NCBI GenBank assembly: GCA_024654065.1
Contig: JANLIQ010000020.1
Coordinates: 1 to 7,555 of the forward strand
Reading direction: 5' to 3'
Length of the DNA stretch: 7,555 bases
Origin: Candidatus Berkelbacteria bacterium
Lineage (GTDB): Bacteria > Patescibacteriota > UBA1384 > 2-12-FULL-50-11
The position numbers and the translations under genes were made by a program. A model generated the notes under the pieces. The model had not been told where the DNA came from and did not search any database. It was given only the letters and a program-made list of their open reading frames with translations. How positions within the stretch are numbered: position 1 is the first letter of the stretch; every line of letters starts with the position of its first letter. Below are positions 1 through 4,948 of this stretch, in pieces.

Positions 1-38
1 TTTGTTGTTCCTAAGTCAACGCCTATTCGTCGAGTCAT
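1..38 (-). CDS. Actin-like ATPase, N-terminal fragment (MreB or DnaK type)
   Basis: The minus strand from an ATG at 38-36 reads MTRRIGVDLGTT and then leaves the window. I-G-V/I-D-L-G-T-T/A is the phosphate-1 (ATP-binding) motif that opens proteins of the actin/Hsp70/hexokinase fold. In bacteria a motif this close to the start codon indicates MreB (rod-shape determination, a cytoplasmic filament under the membrane) or DnaK (chaperone). Only 12 residues are visible, so the two cannot be separated firmly. I lean to MreB because of the Arg-Arg-Ile before the motif and the cell-envelope neighbours. No good Shine-Dalgarno site precedes the start (only AGG, 4 bases away). A TAGAAT box 9 bases upstream suggests a very short or absent leader. 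It diverges from the PEGA-protein gene. Confidence 0.72.
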   Translation of the reverse strand, partial: MTRRIGVDLGTT

Positions 39-47
39 GGTACCTGC

Positions 48-75
48 ATTCTACCTGTAGAAAAGAAAAATACAA
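48..75 (-). promoter_or_regulatory. Promoter of the actin-like ATPase gene
   Basis: On the minus strand TTGTAT (75-70) and TAGAAT (53-48) are separated by 16 bases. The -10 matches TATAAT at five of six positions. Its end is 9 bases from the ATG at 38, so transcription would begin within a few bases of the start codon. The -35 overlaps a plus-strand TACAAT (71-76), so the two divergent promoters may compete. Inferred by eye only. Confidence 0.45.
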
Positions 76-116
76 TCGTTGAGAGTCCTAATATTCTTAG
101 TAACTTGGTGTACACT
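71..116 (+). promoter_or_regulatory. Candidate -10 boxes for the PEGA-protein gene
   Basis: Two -10-like hexamers face the gene: TACAAT (71-76, five of six matches) and TACACT (111-116). The first would give a leader of about 40 bases. The second ends 7 bases before the ATG at 124 and would give a leaderless message. Neither has a convincing -35. The sequence alone does not decide between them. Confidence 0.35.
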
Positions 117-123
117 ATCTAGG

Positions 124-828
124 ATGGCAGTAAGACGAAAAAAACTTCTGACAGCGTTGGCTGGTACAACGGCAGTTATAGCTTTCTTGGTAATCTCTGC
201 CGCATCAGTAGTCTGGGCAAACGGTCTACGCTACAACAGCTCCACAGGCTCTTTTGAGCAGACCGTTCTCATTGCAATCGATGGCTCTCCAGAGTTCATG
301 GACGTGCTATTAGATGGAAAGAAACTTACTAACCATATCCCCTACCGTATTCGTAACTTACTACCTGGACATTATACGGTAGAACTTGCAAAACCAGGAT
401 TTCAAAGCTGGAAAGAGTCTTTTTGGCTCTCTAAGGGACAGGTAGGGCTTATAGATGACCCAACGCTAATCGCAATCCATCCACTTACGACAACTGCTGA
501 CTCCCCTTTAATCACTAGCGACCTTACGCGTCTTGATTTTGGACTACAGCTAACCAGTGGCGAGCTGACTGATGGTGGTGAGATGGTAACTAGATTTGGA
601 CAGGACCCAGTGCAAATCCATCGGTTAAACGAATTCTATCTCTACCAAGTAGGGAATGAGTTGCGGCTTTTTCTAGTTAAAGGTTCGCAAGACTACCTAA
701 TCTATCGCTCGCAAGCTACAGAGAGGCTGCCGTTAGCCCTCTACCCGTCAACGTGGCAGATCGCAGTTACCGATGGTTTGACTACTAAACTAATAAATTT
801 AACAATTCCCGATTCTACCGCGCAGTAG
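124..828 (+). CDS. Membrane-anchored PEGA-domain protein
   Basis: A 234-residue protein. The basic N-terminus (MAVRRKK) and hydrophobic stretch at about residues 8-32 form an uncleaved signal anchor, so the rest should lie outside the membrane. Residues about 47-105 form a PEGA domain, the small beta-sandwich common in surface proteins, with recognisable segments VLLDGKKLTNHIPYRIRNL and LPGHYTVELAKPGFQSW. The remainder (to 234) is beta-rich, and GGEMVTRFGQDPV followed by FYLYQVGNELRLF resembles single blades of the WD40-like propellers that often follow PEGA domains in CPR proteins; here the propeller would be much reduced. No catalytic motif is seen. I chose the ATG at 124 because it gives a normal signal anchor; a TTG at 79 would add 15 atypical residues. 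There is no Shine-Dalgarno site. Its 3' end overlaps the convergent sortase gene by 14 bases. The specific role is unknown. Confidence 0.85.
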   Translation: MAVRRKKLLTALAGTTAVIAFLVISAASVVWANGLRYNSSTGSFEQTVLIAIDGSPEFMDVLLDGKKLTNHIPYRIRNLLPGHYTVELAKPGFQSWKESFWLSKGQVGLIDDPTLIAIHPLTTTADSPLITSDLTRLDFGLQLTSGELTDGGEMVTRFGQDPVQIHRLNEFYLYQVGNELRLFLVKGSQDYLIYRSQATERLPLALYPSTWQIAVTDGLTTKLINLTIPDSTAQ

Positions 829-1543
829 TGAGTTTTTCGCCCAGGAACGGTTCGGTAGTTTGAACTGGTCCGATCGGACCGTCGGCCAGCGACGCGATAA
901 TTATAATTCGATTGAGAGCGGTTCCTAACGGGTAGCAGGAAATCAAGGTTAAGGTCGGAGTCGCTGTTCGTGCTAGTACGGTTAAGTCCGTGGGTTTAAC
1001 AATTTTTGTCTCTCTTACTTTGTAGGTGTAACGATTCTGGCCGAAAGGTAAAACAATTTCGTCTCCTATTACGAGTTTGTCAAGCAGGGCAAAGATTGTT
1101 TTATACTGTCCGGTGCTCCACGGGAAGTCGGACGAGTGACCAACGATAACGACATTGCCAACTTGGCCCGGGTCGGCAGTACCTTCATAGCGCACAACAC
1201 CAACGCGGAGACGTTCAATAATTTCATCAAATCTGGCATCGTAAATTACCGGCGCTCGAGTCCCAGTTTTAGCGATGATAATTTCCGGGTCATAATTGAC
1301 GACGGGAGCCGGTGGCGGAGTCGGCGGCGGTTGAACGGTTGAGGAATCTCTCGACGCGTAGCTCGCCCTTTGCCAGTATGCTGGGGCGTTCATAGCGGCA
1401 AAGAAGAACCCGAAGACAACGACGAACCAGATGGTTGCTTTCAGAACTCGCCGTACAGCTCGCCAAAACCGGACCATCGGCGTATTTTGCCGAAAGATTT
1501 TTTTGAGATCGCTCTCATTGAAGGTAACTGGTTTAAGTGGCAT
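815..1543 (-). CDS. Sortase family transpeptidase
   Basis: A 242-residue sortase, a membrane-bound cysteine transpeptidase that cleaves a C-terminal sorting signal and joins surface proteins to an acceptor. Order of parts: cytoplasmic N-terminus (1-34), transmembrane anchor (about 35-52), proline-rich spacer QPPPTPPPAP (71-80), then the beta-barrel (about 85-225). The catalytic triad is complete: His136 in VVIVGHSSDFPW, Cys203 in LTLISCYPLGT, and Arg212 in LNRIIIIA. The TLxxC signature confirms the family, but I do not assign a class. No LPxTG-type substrate is encoded in the window. The ATG at 1543 is only 3 bases past the 3' end of tRNA-Leu; reading further upstream would run through tRNA sequence, so it cannot be protein. 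A second Met at residue 23 is a possible alternative start. No Shine-Dalgarno site is visible. Sampled G+C is higher than in the glycolytic genes. Confidence 0.93.
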   Translation of the reverse strand: MPLKPVTFNESDLKKIFRQNTPMVRFWRAVRRVLKATIWFVVVFGFFFAAMNAPAYWQRASYASRDSSTVQPPPTPPPAPVVNYDPEIIIAKTGTRAPVIYDARFDEIIERLRVGVVRYEGTADPGQVGNVVIVGHSSDFPWSTGQYKTIFALLDKLVIGDEIVLPFGQNRYTYKVRETKIVKPTDLTVLARTATPTLTLISCYPLGTALNRIIIIASLADGPIGPVQTTEPFLGEKLTTAR

Positions 1544-1546
1544 CTG

Positions 1547-1629
1547 TGCCGGAGGTGGGAGTCGAACCCACATGCTCTTGCGAACACACGATTTTGAGTC
1601 GTGCGCGTCTGCCATTCCGCCACTCCGGC
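1547..1629 (-). tRNA. tRNA-Leu (anticodon CAA)
   Basis: An 83-base class II tRNA folded by eye. The acceptor stem GCCGGAG (1629-1623) pairs with CTCCGGC (1554-1548), followed by discriminator A at 1547. The anticodon stem CACGA/TCGTG encloses the loop CTCAAAA with anticodon CAA (1596-1594), reading UUG. There is a long variable arm (TGTTCGCAAGAGCA), and the T arm is GTGGG-TTCGACT-CCCAC. The long variable arm and discriminator A73 both fit leucine. CCA is not encoded: the next bases are CAG and then the sortase ATG. Confidence 0.95.
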
Positions 1630-1640
1630 AATACGGATTA

Positions 1641-1665
1641 ATTTTAACAAAATTTGAGGTAAAAT
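1641..1665. promoter_or_regulatory. Divergent -10 boxes of the two tRNA genes
   Basis: Between tRNA-Leu and tRNA-Ala lie only 45 bases, and they are very A+T-rich. TAAAAT occurs on the minus strand (1646-1641), 11 bases before tRNA-Leu, and on the plus strand (1660-1665), 9 bases before tRNA-Ala(CGC). The two hexamers form an inverted repeat with a 13-base spacer. Each lies near where the other promoter's -35 would be, so one polymerase should exclude the other. No good -35 was found for either. Confidence 0.45.
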
Positions 1666-1674
1666 TACAGGTAA

Positions 1675-1746
1675 GGGCCAGTAGTTCATCGGTAGAACGC
1701 CTCATTCGCATTGAGGAAGTAGCGGGTTCAATTCCCGCCTGGTCCA
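1675..1746 (+). tRNA. tRNA-Ala (anticodon CGC)
   Basis: A 72-base tRNA folded by eye. Acceptor GGGCCAG pairs with CTGGTCC including a G3:U70 wobble, the alanine identity element. The D arm GTTC-ATCGGTA-GAAC has a 7-base loop that resembles tRNA-Gly. The anticodon stem CCTCA/TGAGG carries the loop TTCGCAT with anticodon CGC (1707-1709), reading GCG. The T arm is GCGGG-TTCAATT-CCCGC, with discriminator A at 1746. CCA is not encoded (CAG follows). No clear terminator follows it. Confidence 0.9.
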
Positions 1747-1910
1747 CAGCATCATTTAATTCGCATTGTAGGGGTCAGGGGTTATACCCACCCTCTGGTT
1801 CACGGGTTTGGTCTTGATCCAACTTTATGAAAAATAAATGTCTCGCAACGACGATCTCACACAATTCGCAATTGTTGGTTTAACAACTAAATTGTGACCT
1901 ATAGTAAGAA
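1747..1910. other. Gene-free stretch with inverted repeats
   Basis: No supportable gene. It contains a short GC hairpin GGGT-TAT-ACCC (1779-1789). It also has a nested A+T-rich inverted repeat: CACAATT (1860-1866) can pair either with AATTGT (1870-1875) or with AATTGTG (1890-1896), and GTTG/CAAC (1874-1887) lies inside. None is followed by a T-tract, so none is a convincing terminator for tRNA-Ala(CGC). The decamer ATTCGCATTG of the tRNA-Ala anticodon arm recurs here at 1759-1768. Confidence 0.4.
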
Positions 1911-1940
1911 CGAAAACAGCTCGCCGGGGCAGCGGCGAGC
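1911..1940 (-). terminator. Rho-independent terminator of the 1948-2547 gene
   Basis: GCTCGCCG (1919-1926) and CGGCGAGC (1933-1940) form a perfect 8-bp G+C-rich stem with a 6-base loop. Read on the minus strand it is followed by TGTTTTCG. It begins 7 bases after the stop codon of the minus-strand gene. Confidence 0.8.
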
Positions 1941-1947
1941 GTTGTGA

Positions 1948-2547
1948 TTAGCCGAGAACCTGTCTCCAGGGTTTCTCGAACTCTTTGATGGCGCCTTTTA
2001 CGCGCCGGGCCAGGACCGCTTTTGCCCAGTGAAACTCGTTCTGTGTGAGGATCAGGGAGTGTAGGCGGTGTAGCTGATGCAGAAAGTCGAAGCCGTGAGG
2101 TTTCGTGACGACGTCGCTAGGCTCGCCGCTCTCGTCCATGATCTGGATGGCGATCGGGACCCGGTCGAACCAGCATCCTTTGGACACCTTCTTCCAGTCC
2201 TCCCTTTCTTGCCACATAACGATCATAGATCTCAGCTTCTCCTCTCGGATTTGGTTGGTCATGCGGCCACCGGCGTTAATTCTCAGTGGATAATGAGAAT
2301 CCTCGCCATCAACCGTTTCGGTGAAGCTGTACACGCATTCGATCAATGAGACCTCTCCTCGGTCTTCTTCTTCGTCGTTGGTAGCGTACAGCCTGATTAA
2401 GGTGTGAGTTTCCCCTTTTGTTCCCGCCGGACGTCCACGAGATGGAGGTTCGGCGGGTTTGTGGGAGATGATGCCGCGTATGAACAGCTGGTGCCGAGCG
2501 CAGACATCGATGACGTACTGAGGGTCTATTAGTTCTGTCTTTTTCAT
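1948..2547 (-). CDS. Uncharacterised 199-residue protein with AT-hook-like motif
   Basis: I do not recognise a family. The protein has no signal peptide or membrane segment and looks cytoplasmic. An RGRP core inside PPSRGRPAGTKG (residues 35-45) resembles an AT-hook, though with few flanking basic residues. An acidic cluster NDEEEDRGE (57-65) follows. The C-terminal third (about 149-199) is rich in His, Trp and basic residues and probably helical (FDFLHQLHRLHSL, KEFEKPWRQVLG). The ATG at 2547 is preferred over an upstream ATG at 2595 because GGAG (2558-2555) lies 7 bases before it. The gene stands alone with its own promoter and terminator and diverges from the glycolytic operon. Its base composition differs: 37 of 60 bases are G/C at 2101-2160 against 21 of 60 in enolase (4621-4680). 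It could be an acquired or lineage-specific gene. That it encodes a protein is well supported by the signals around it; the function is unknown. Confidence 0.82.
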   Translation of the reverse strand: MKKTELIDPQYVIDVCARHQLFIRGIISHKPAEPPSRGRPAGTKGETHTLIRLYATNDEEEDRGEVSLIECVYSFTETVDGEDSHYPLRINAGGRMTNQIREEKLRSMIVMWQEREDWKKVSKGCWFDRVPIAIQIMDESGEPSDVVTKPHGFDFLHQLHRLHSLILTQNEFHWAKAVLARRVKGAIKEFEKPWRQVLG

Positions 2548-2554
2548 GTTGTTA

Positions 2555-2558
2555 CTCC
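2555..2558 (-). promoter_or_regulatory. Shine-Dalgarno site deciding the 2547 start
   Basis: GGAG on the minus strand, 7 bases before the ATG at 2547. It is one of only two good Shine-Dalgarno sites in the window and favours this start over the ATG 48 bases upstream. Confidence 0.75.
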
Positions 2559-2617
2559 AGTTGCCTAGGACATGCCGTCGGCTATGGGTGTGCAATCCTC
2601 TGCTCAGGATCTGCCCG

Positions 2618-2626
2618 AATATAGCA
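2618..2626 (-). promoter_or_regulatory. Extended -10 promoter of the 1948-2547 gene
   Basis: Minus strand TGC followed by TATATT (2623-2618) is a good extended -10, which can act without a -35; none was found at 17-18 bases. It predicts a leader of about 63 bases containing the hairpin ATCCT-GAGCAG-AGGAT. Confidence 0.5.
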
Positions 2627-2674
2627 CATAGCTACGTATTTAGACAGGAGAGTTCTAGGAACATTGGTTTACCC

Positions 2675-2703
2675 TTCTCAAAGACCATCTCTCGTAGTAC
2701 GCT
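2675..2703 (+). promoter_or_regulatory. Candidate promoter of the glycolytic operon
   Basis: TTCTCA (2675-2680, four of six matches to TTGACA) and TACGCT (2698-2703, TANNNT type) are separated by 17 bases. The -10 ends 7 bases before the ATG at 2711, placing the predicted transcription start on or next to the start codon. The hexamers are weak; the geometry is the main support. Confidence 0.35.
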
Positions 2704-2710
2704 TATTTTA

Positions 2711-3739
2711 ATGGCAGAAGGGCAGATTATAGTTGAAGATACCGGAAAAATGATGGAGAAGATGCTGGATCTGCCTGAGCAGTTTGAGAAAGCCTGGACA
2801 AATAACTGGACAAAAAGCTTACCTATCGCTGGCAACAGTTTCGATAAAATCGTAATTGCTGGCTTGGGCGGATCCGGAATTTCCGGAGCATTGCTAGTCG
2901 ATTTATTTGGTAGCAAGCTCTCTAAGCCTGTTACGGTTTGGGCTGACTACGGACTACCTGGATGGGCCGATAACCGGACACTGTTAATCGCTGTTTCCTT
3001 CTCGGGCGATACTGAAGAGACGCTGGATGCTGTAAAAACAGCCGTTGAAAGGAAACTGTCTGTAGTGGCTATCAGTAGCGGAGGAAAACTTGAAGAACTC
3101 TCTGGTATTAACGGCTTTTCATTACTAAAAATAGATTACAAAAGTCCTCCGAGGGCGGCATTGGGCCACCTTTATGGTTCGTTGCTGACTCTCTGCGTTA
3201 AGTTGCAACTAATAGAACTTACTGAGAAGTCTTACTTCCAGGCAGTAGAAGAACTCAAAAAAACAATTTATCAGAAAACGTTTCCTTCTAAAGCGGAGGA
3301 GCTAGCAGTTACTCTTAATAATAAAGTGCCAATCATTATGGCCTATCCCCCACTATCTGCAGTTGCCAAGAGATACCAAAACCAACTCAGTGAAAATAGT
3401 AAAACCTTTGCATTGGCTGCGACCTTGCCGGAGGCTTGCCATAATGTTGTTGTTGGAACTGAATATGCTGTACCAGAGAAATTACTAGTGTTATTTCTTG
3501 AGTCTCAGTACGGATTTTCTAGAAACATTGCTCGTAAAAAAGTGATCGAAAAAGTGTTCGGAGAAAAAGATGTTCCTTTATTTCCGCTGTCTGTGAAATC
3601 AGGCTCCCCGCTTGCCGAACAGCTTCTATTTCTACATTTCGGTGATCTCCTTAGCTTCTTTCTGGCCGGAGTCTATGGAGTTGACCCAACTCCCATAGAT
3701 TCAATTGTTTTACTAAAAAGCGAGTTAGCCAAGCTCTAA
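2711..3739 (+). CDS. Bifunctional phosphoglucose/phosphomannose isomerase
   Basis: A 342-residue SIS-fold enzyme of the archaeal/bacterial PGI/PMI type, interconverting glucose-6-phosphate or mannose-6-phosphate with fructose-6-phosphate in the cytoplasm. Two SIS domains are visible. The first (about 45-170) has IAGLGGSGISG (49-59) and the sugar-phosphate-binding SFSGDTEETL (96-105). The second (about 200-340) ends in the family signature GVDPTPIDSI (323-332). By comparison with the Pyrobaculum enzyme the catalytic residues should be Arg148 (PPRAALG), Glu228 (QLSENSK), His244 (PEACHN) and a C-terminal lysine, probably Lys336; all are present. Many relatives have NHN where this has CHN. The ATG at 2711 gives the usual family N-terminus; earlier starts in the frame overlap the divergent gene's leader. 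There is no Shine-Dalgarno site. Its TAA overlaps the enolase ATG by one base, so it heads the operon. It probably replaces a classical pgi gene. Confidence 0.93.
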   Translation: MAEGQIIVEDTGKMMEKMLDLPEQFEKAWTNNWTKSLPIAGNSFDKIVIAGLGGSGISGALLVDLFGSKLSKPVTVWADYGLPGWADNRTLLIAVSFSGDTEETLDAVKTAVERKLSVVAISSGGKLEELSGINGFSLLKIDYKSPPRAALGHLYGSLLTLCVKLQLIELTEKSYFQAVEELKKTIYQKTFPSKAEELAVTLNNKVPIIMAYPPLSAVAKRYQNQLSENSKTFALAATLPEACHNVVVGTEYAVPEKLLVLFLESQYGFSRNIARKKVIEKVFGEKDVPLFPLSVKSGSPLAEQLLFLHFGDLLSFFLAGVYGVDPTPIDSIVLLKSELAKL

Positions 3740-4947
3740 TGTCTAAGATTTTTCGAGTTTGGGGGGATATTATCCACGATTCTCGGGGTGACCCAACCGT
3801 TCAAGCATCGGTTCAGACCGATGATAACGTAGTCGGTTCCGCTGCTATTCCTGCCGGTGCCTCCAAGGGGACTTTTGAGGCTTCGATAGTTGAAGCCGGT
3901 CAAGCGGTAAAGAATATTAGCGAGCTAATTGAGCCGATTTTACGCGGAGTTGACGTCACAGACCAAAGACTAATCGACCAAAAGATGATCGATTTAGATG
4001 GCACGAGCAATAAAGAAAAACTCGGGGCTAATAGCATACTTGGGGTATCGATGGCTGCTGCCCGTGCCGGTGCGAAAACTACAGACCAGGAACTCTATCG
4101 CTATATCGCCTCTTTGGATGATCGCAAGTCTTTTGCCATACCTATTCCAATGTTTAACTTAATTAACGGTGGTAAACATGCCACCAATAATTTAGACATC
4201 CAGGAGTTTATGGTGGTACCGGATCGTATTAGCGGATATCACAATCAGCTATCAGCTGGACAGCTAATTTTCACTACCTTAGGACAGATTATGGACGCTG
4301 ATCACATTAGTCGCTCTTTTGGAGACGAAGGAGGATACGCTCCTAACTTAGATACCAACGAAATGGCTTGTGACTACCTTGTCCGTGCAATTAAAGACTC
4401 GGGGTATAAAAAATGGGATGAAATTTCTTTAGGACTAGATGTGGCGGCTTCCAACGTACCACCAACTTTTGATATGACGCCGAGCCGTTACTTGGGCTTC
4501 CTGGAAGACTTCCCTATTCTTTCGCTTGAAGATCCGTTTCCAGAAGAGAGCTGGGAGGACTGGTCTAAGTTTCTCCTTCAAATAGAAAAATCGGTGGCCA
4601 CAGATAAGAAGATACTACTAATTGGAGATGACCTTTATGTTACAAATCCGCAAAGGCTACAAAGAGGAATTGAAGAAAAATCTACTAACGCCATACTAAT
4701 TAAGCTCAATCAAATTGGATCAGTTACTGAAACTATGACAGTGATGGAGATGGCTCGTACAGCAGGGATGGTGACGATAGTTTCTCACCGCTCGGGCGAA
4801 ACTCTCGATGACTTTATTGCAGATTTTGCTGTTGGGATGGGAGCGCAATTTATCAAATCCGGTGCACCGAACGAAGCTCATCCAGAGAGGATGACAAAAT
4901 ACCGACGACTTCTTACGATCGAACGTCAGCTATTAACGCCGCAATAA
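3739..4947 (+). CDS. eno: Enolase (phosphopyruvate hydratase)
   Basis: Converts 2-phosphoglycerate to phosphoenolpyruvate in glycolysis; cytoplasmic and Mg-dependent. All key residues are present: loop Ser42 (AGASKG), His147 and Glu156 (NGGKHA, QEFM), Glu197 (GDEGGYAPN), Mg ligands Asp234 (LDVAAS), Glu264 (LEDPF) and Asp297 (IGDDLYVTNP), base Lys322 (LIKLNQIG), His350-Arg-Ser (VSHRSGET) and Lys373 (FIKSGAP). At 402 residues it is shorter than the usual 420-435. The gap between the first two Mg ligands is 30 residues against about 44-49 in E. coli and yeast, so a surface segment is missing there, while the next interval is a few residues longer. Loop 1 reads PAGASKG instead of the common PSGASTG. 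No Shine-Dalgarno site precedes it; the 1-base overlap with the isomerase gene implies translational coupling. gpmI follows after one base. Confidence 0.97.
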   Translation: MSKIFRVWGDIIHDSRGDPTVQASVQTDDNVVGSAAIPAGASKGTFEASIVEAGQAVKNISELIEPILRGVDVTDQRLIDQKMIDLDGTSNKEKLGANSILGVSMAAARAGAKTTDQELYRYIASLDDRKSFAIPIPMFNLINGGKHATNNLDIQEFMVVPDRISGYHNQLSAGQLIFTTLGQIMDADHISRSFGDEGGYAPNLDTNEMACDYLVRAIKDSGYKKWDEISLGLDVAASNVPPTFDMTPSRYLGFLEDFPILSLEDPFPEESWEDWSKFLLQIEKSVATDKKILLIGDDLYVTNPQRLQRGIEEKSTNAILIKLNQIGSVTETMTVMEMARTAGMVTIVSHRSGETLDDFIADFAVGMGAQFIKSGAPNEAHPERMTKYRRLLTIERQLLTPQ

Positions 4948-4948
4948 G

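Noticed and set aside
1..60. Plus-strand open frame ending in TAG at 58-60, a possible 3' end of an upstream gene (FVVPKSTPIRR...)
   Set aside because: The opposite strand gives a perfect actin-like ATPase N-terminus with its ATG at 38; the plus reading is its shadow.
79..123. TTG start extending the PEGA protein by 15 residues
   Set aside because: The extension adds hydrophobic residues before the natural basic-plus-hydrophobic signal anchor, lacks a Shine-Dalgarno site, and a TACAAT box ends only 2 bases before it.
1544..1747. Sortase reading frame continuing 68 codons upstream
   Set aside because: It runs through tRNA-Leu and tRNA-Ala sequence read in antisense or sense, so it is not protein-coding.
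1779..1789. Hairpin GGGT-TAT-ACCC as a terminator for tRNA-Ala(CGC)
   Set aside because: The stem is only 4 bp and no T-tract follows.
1827..1883. 18-codon frame MKNKCLATTISHNSQLLV
   Set aside because: No ribosome-binding site, no recognisable feature, and it lies in a repeat-rich spacer.
1860..1896. Nested CACAATT/AATTGTG repeats as a CRISPR-like or mobile-element end
   Set aside because: Single occurrence, A+T-rich, no regular spacing, no transposase or cas gene nearby.
2077..2349. Plus-strand open frames opposite the 1948-2547 gene
   Set aside because: Shadows of a gene that has its own promoter, Shine-Dalgarno site and terminator on the minus strand.
2546..2710. Upstream in-frame extension of the isomerase (55 residues)
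   Set aside because: It covers the leader and promoter of the divergent gene and does not resemble the family N-terminus, which begins at the ATG at 2711.
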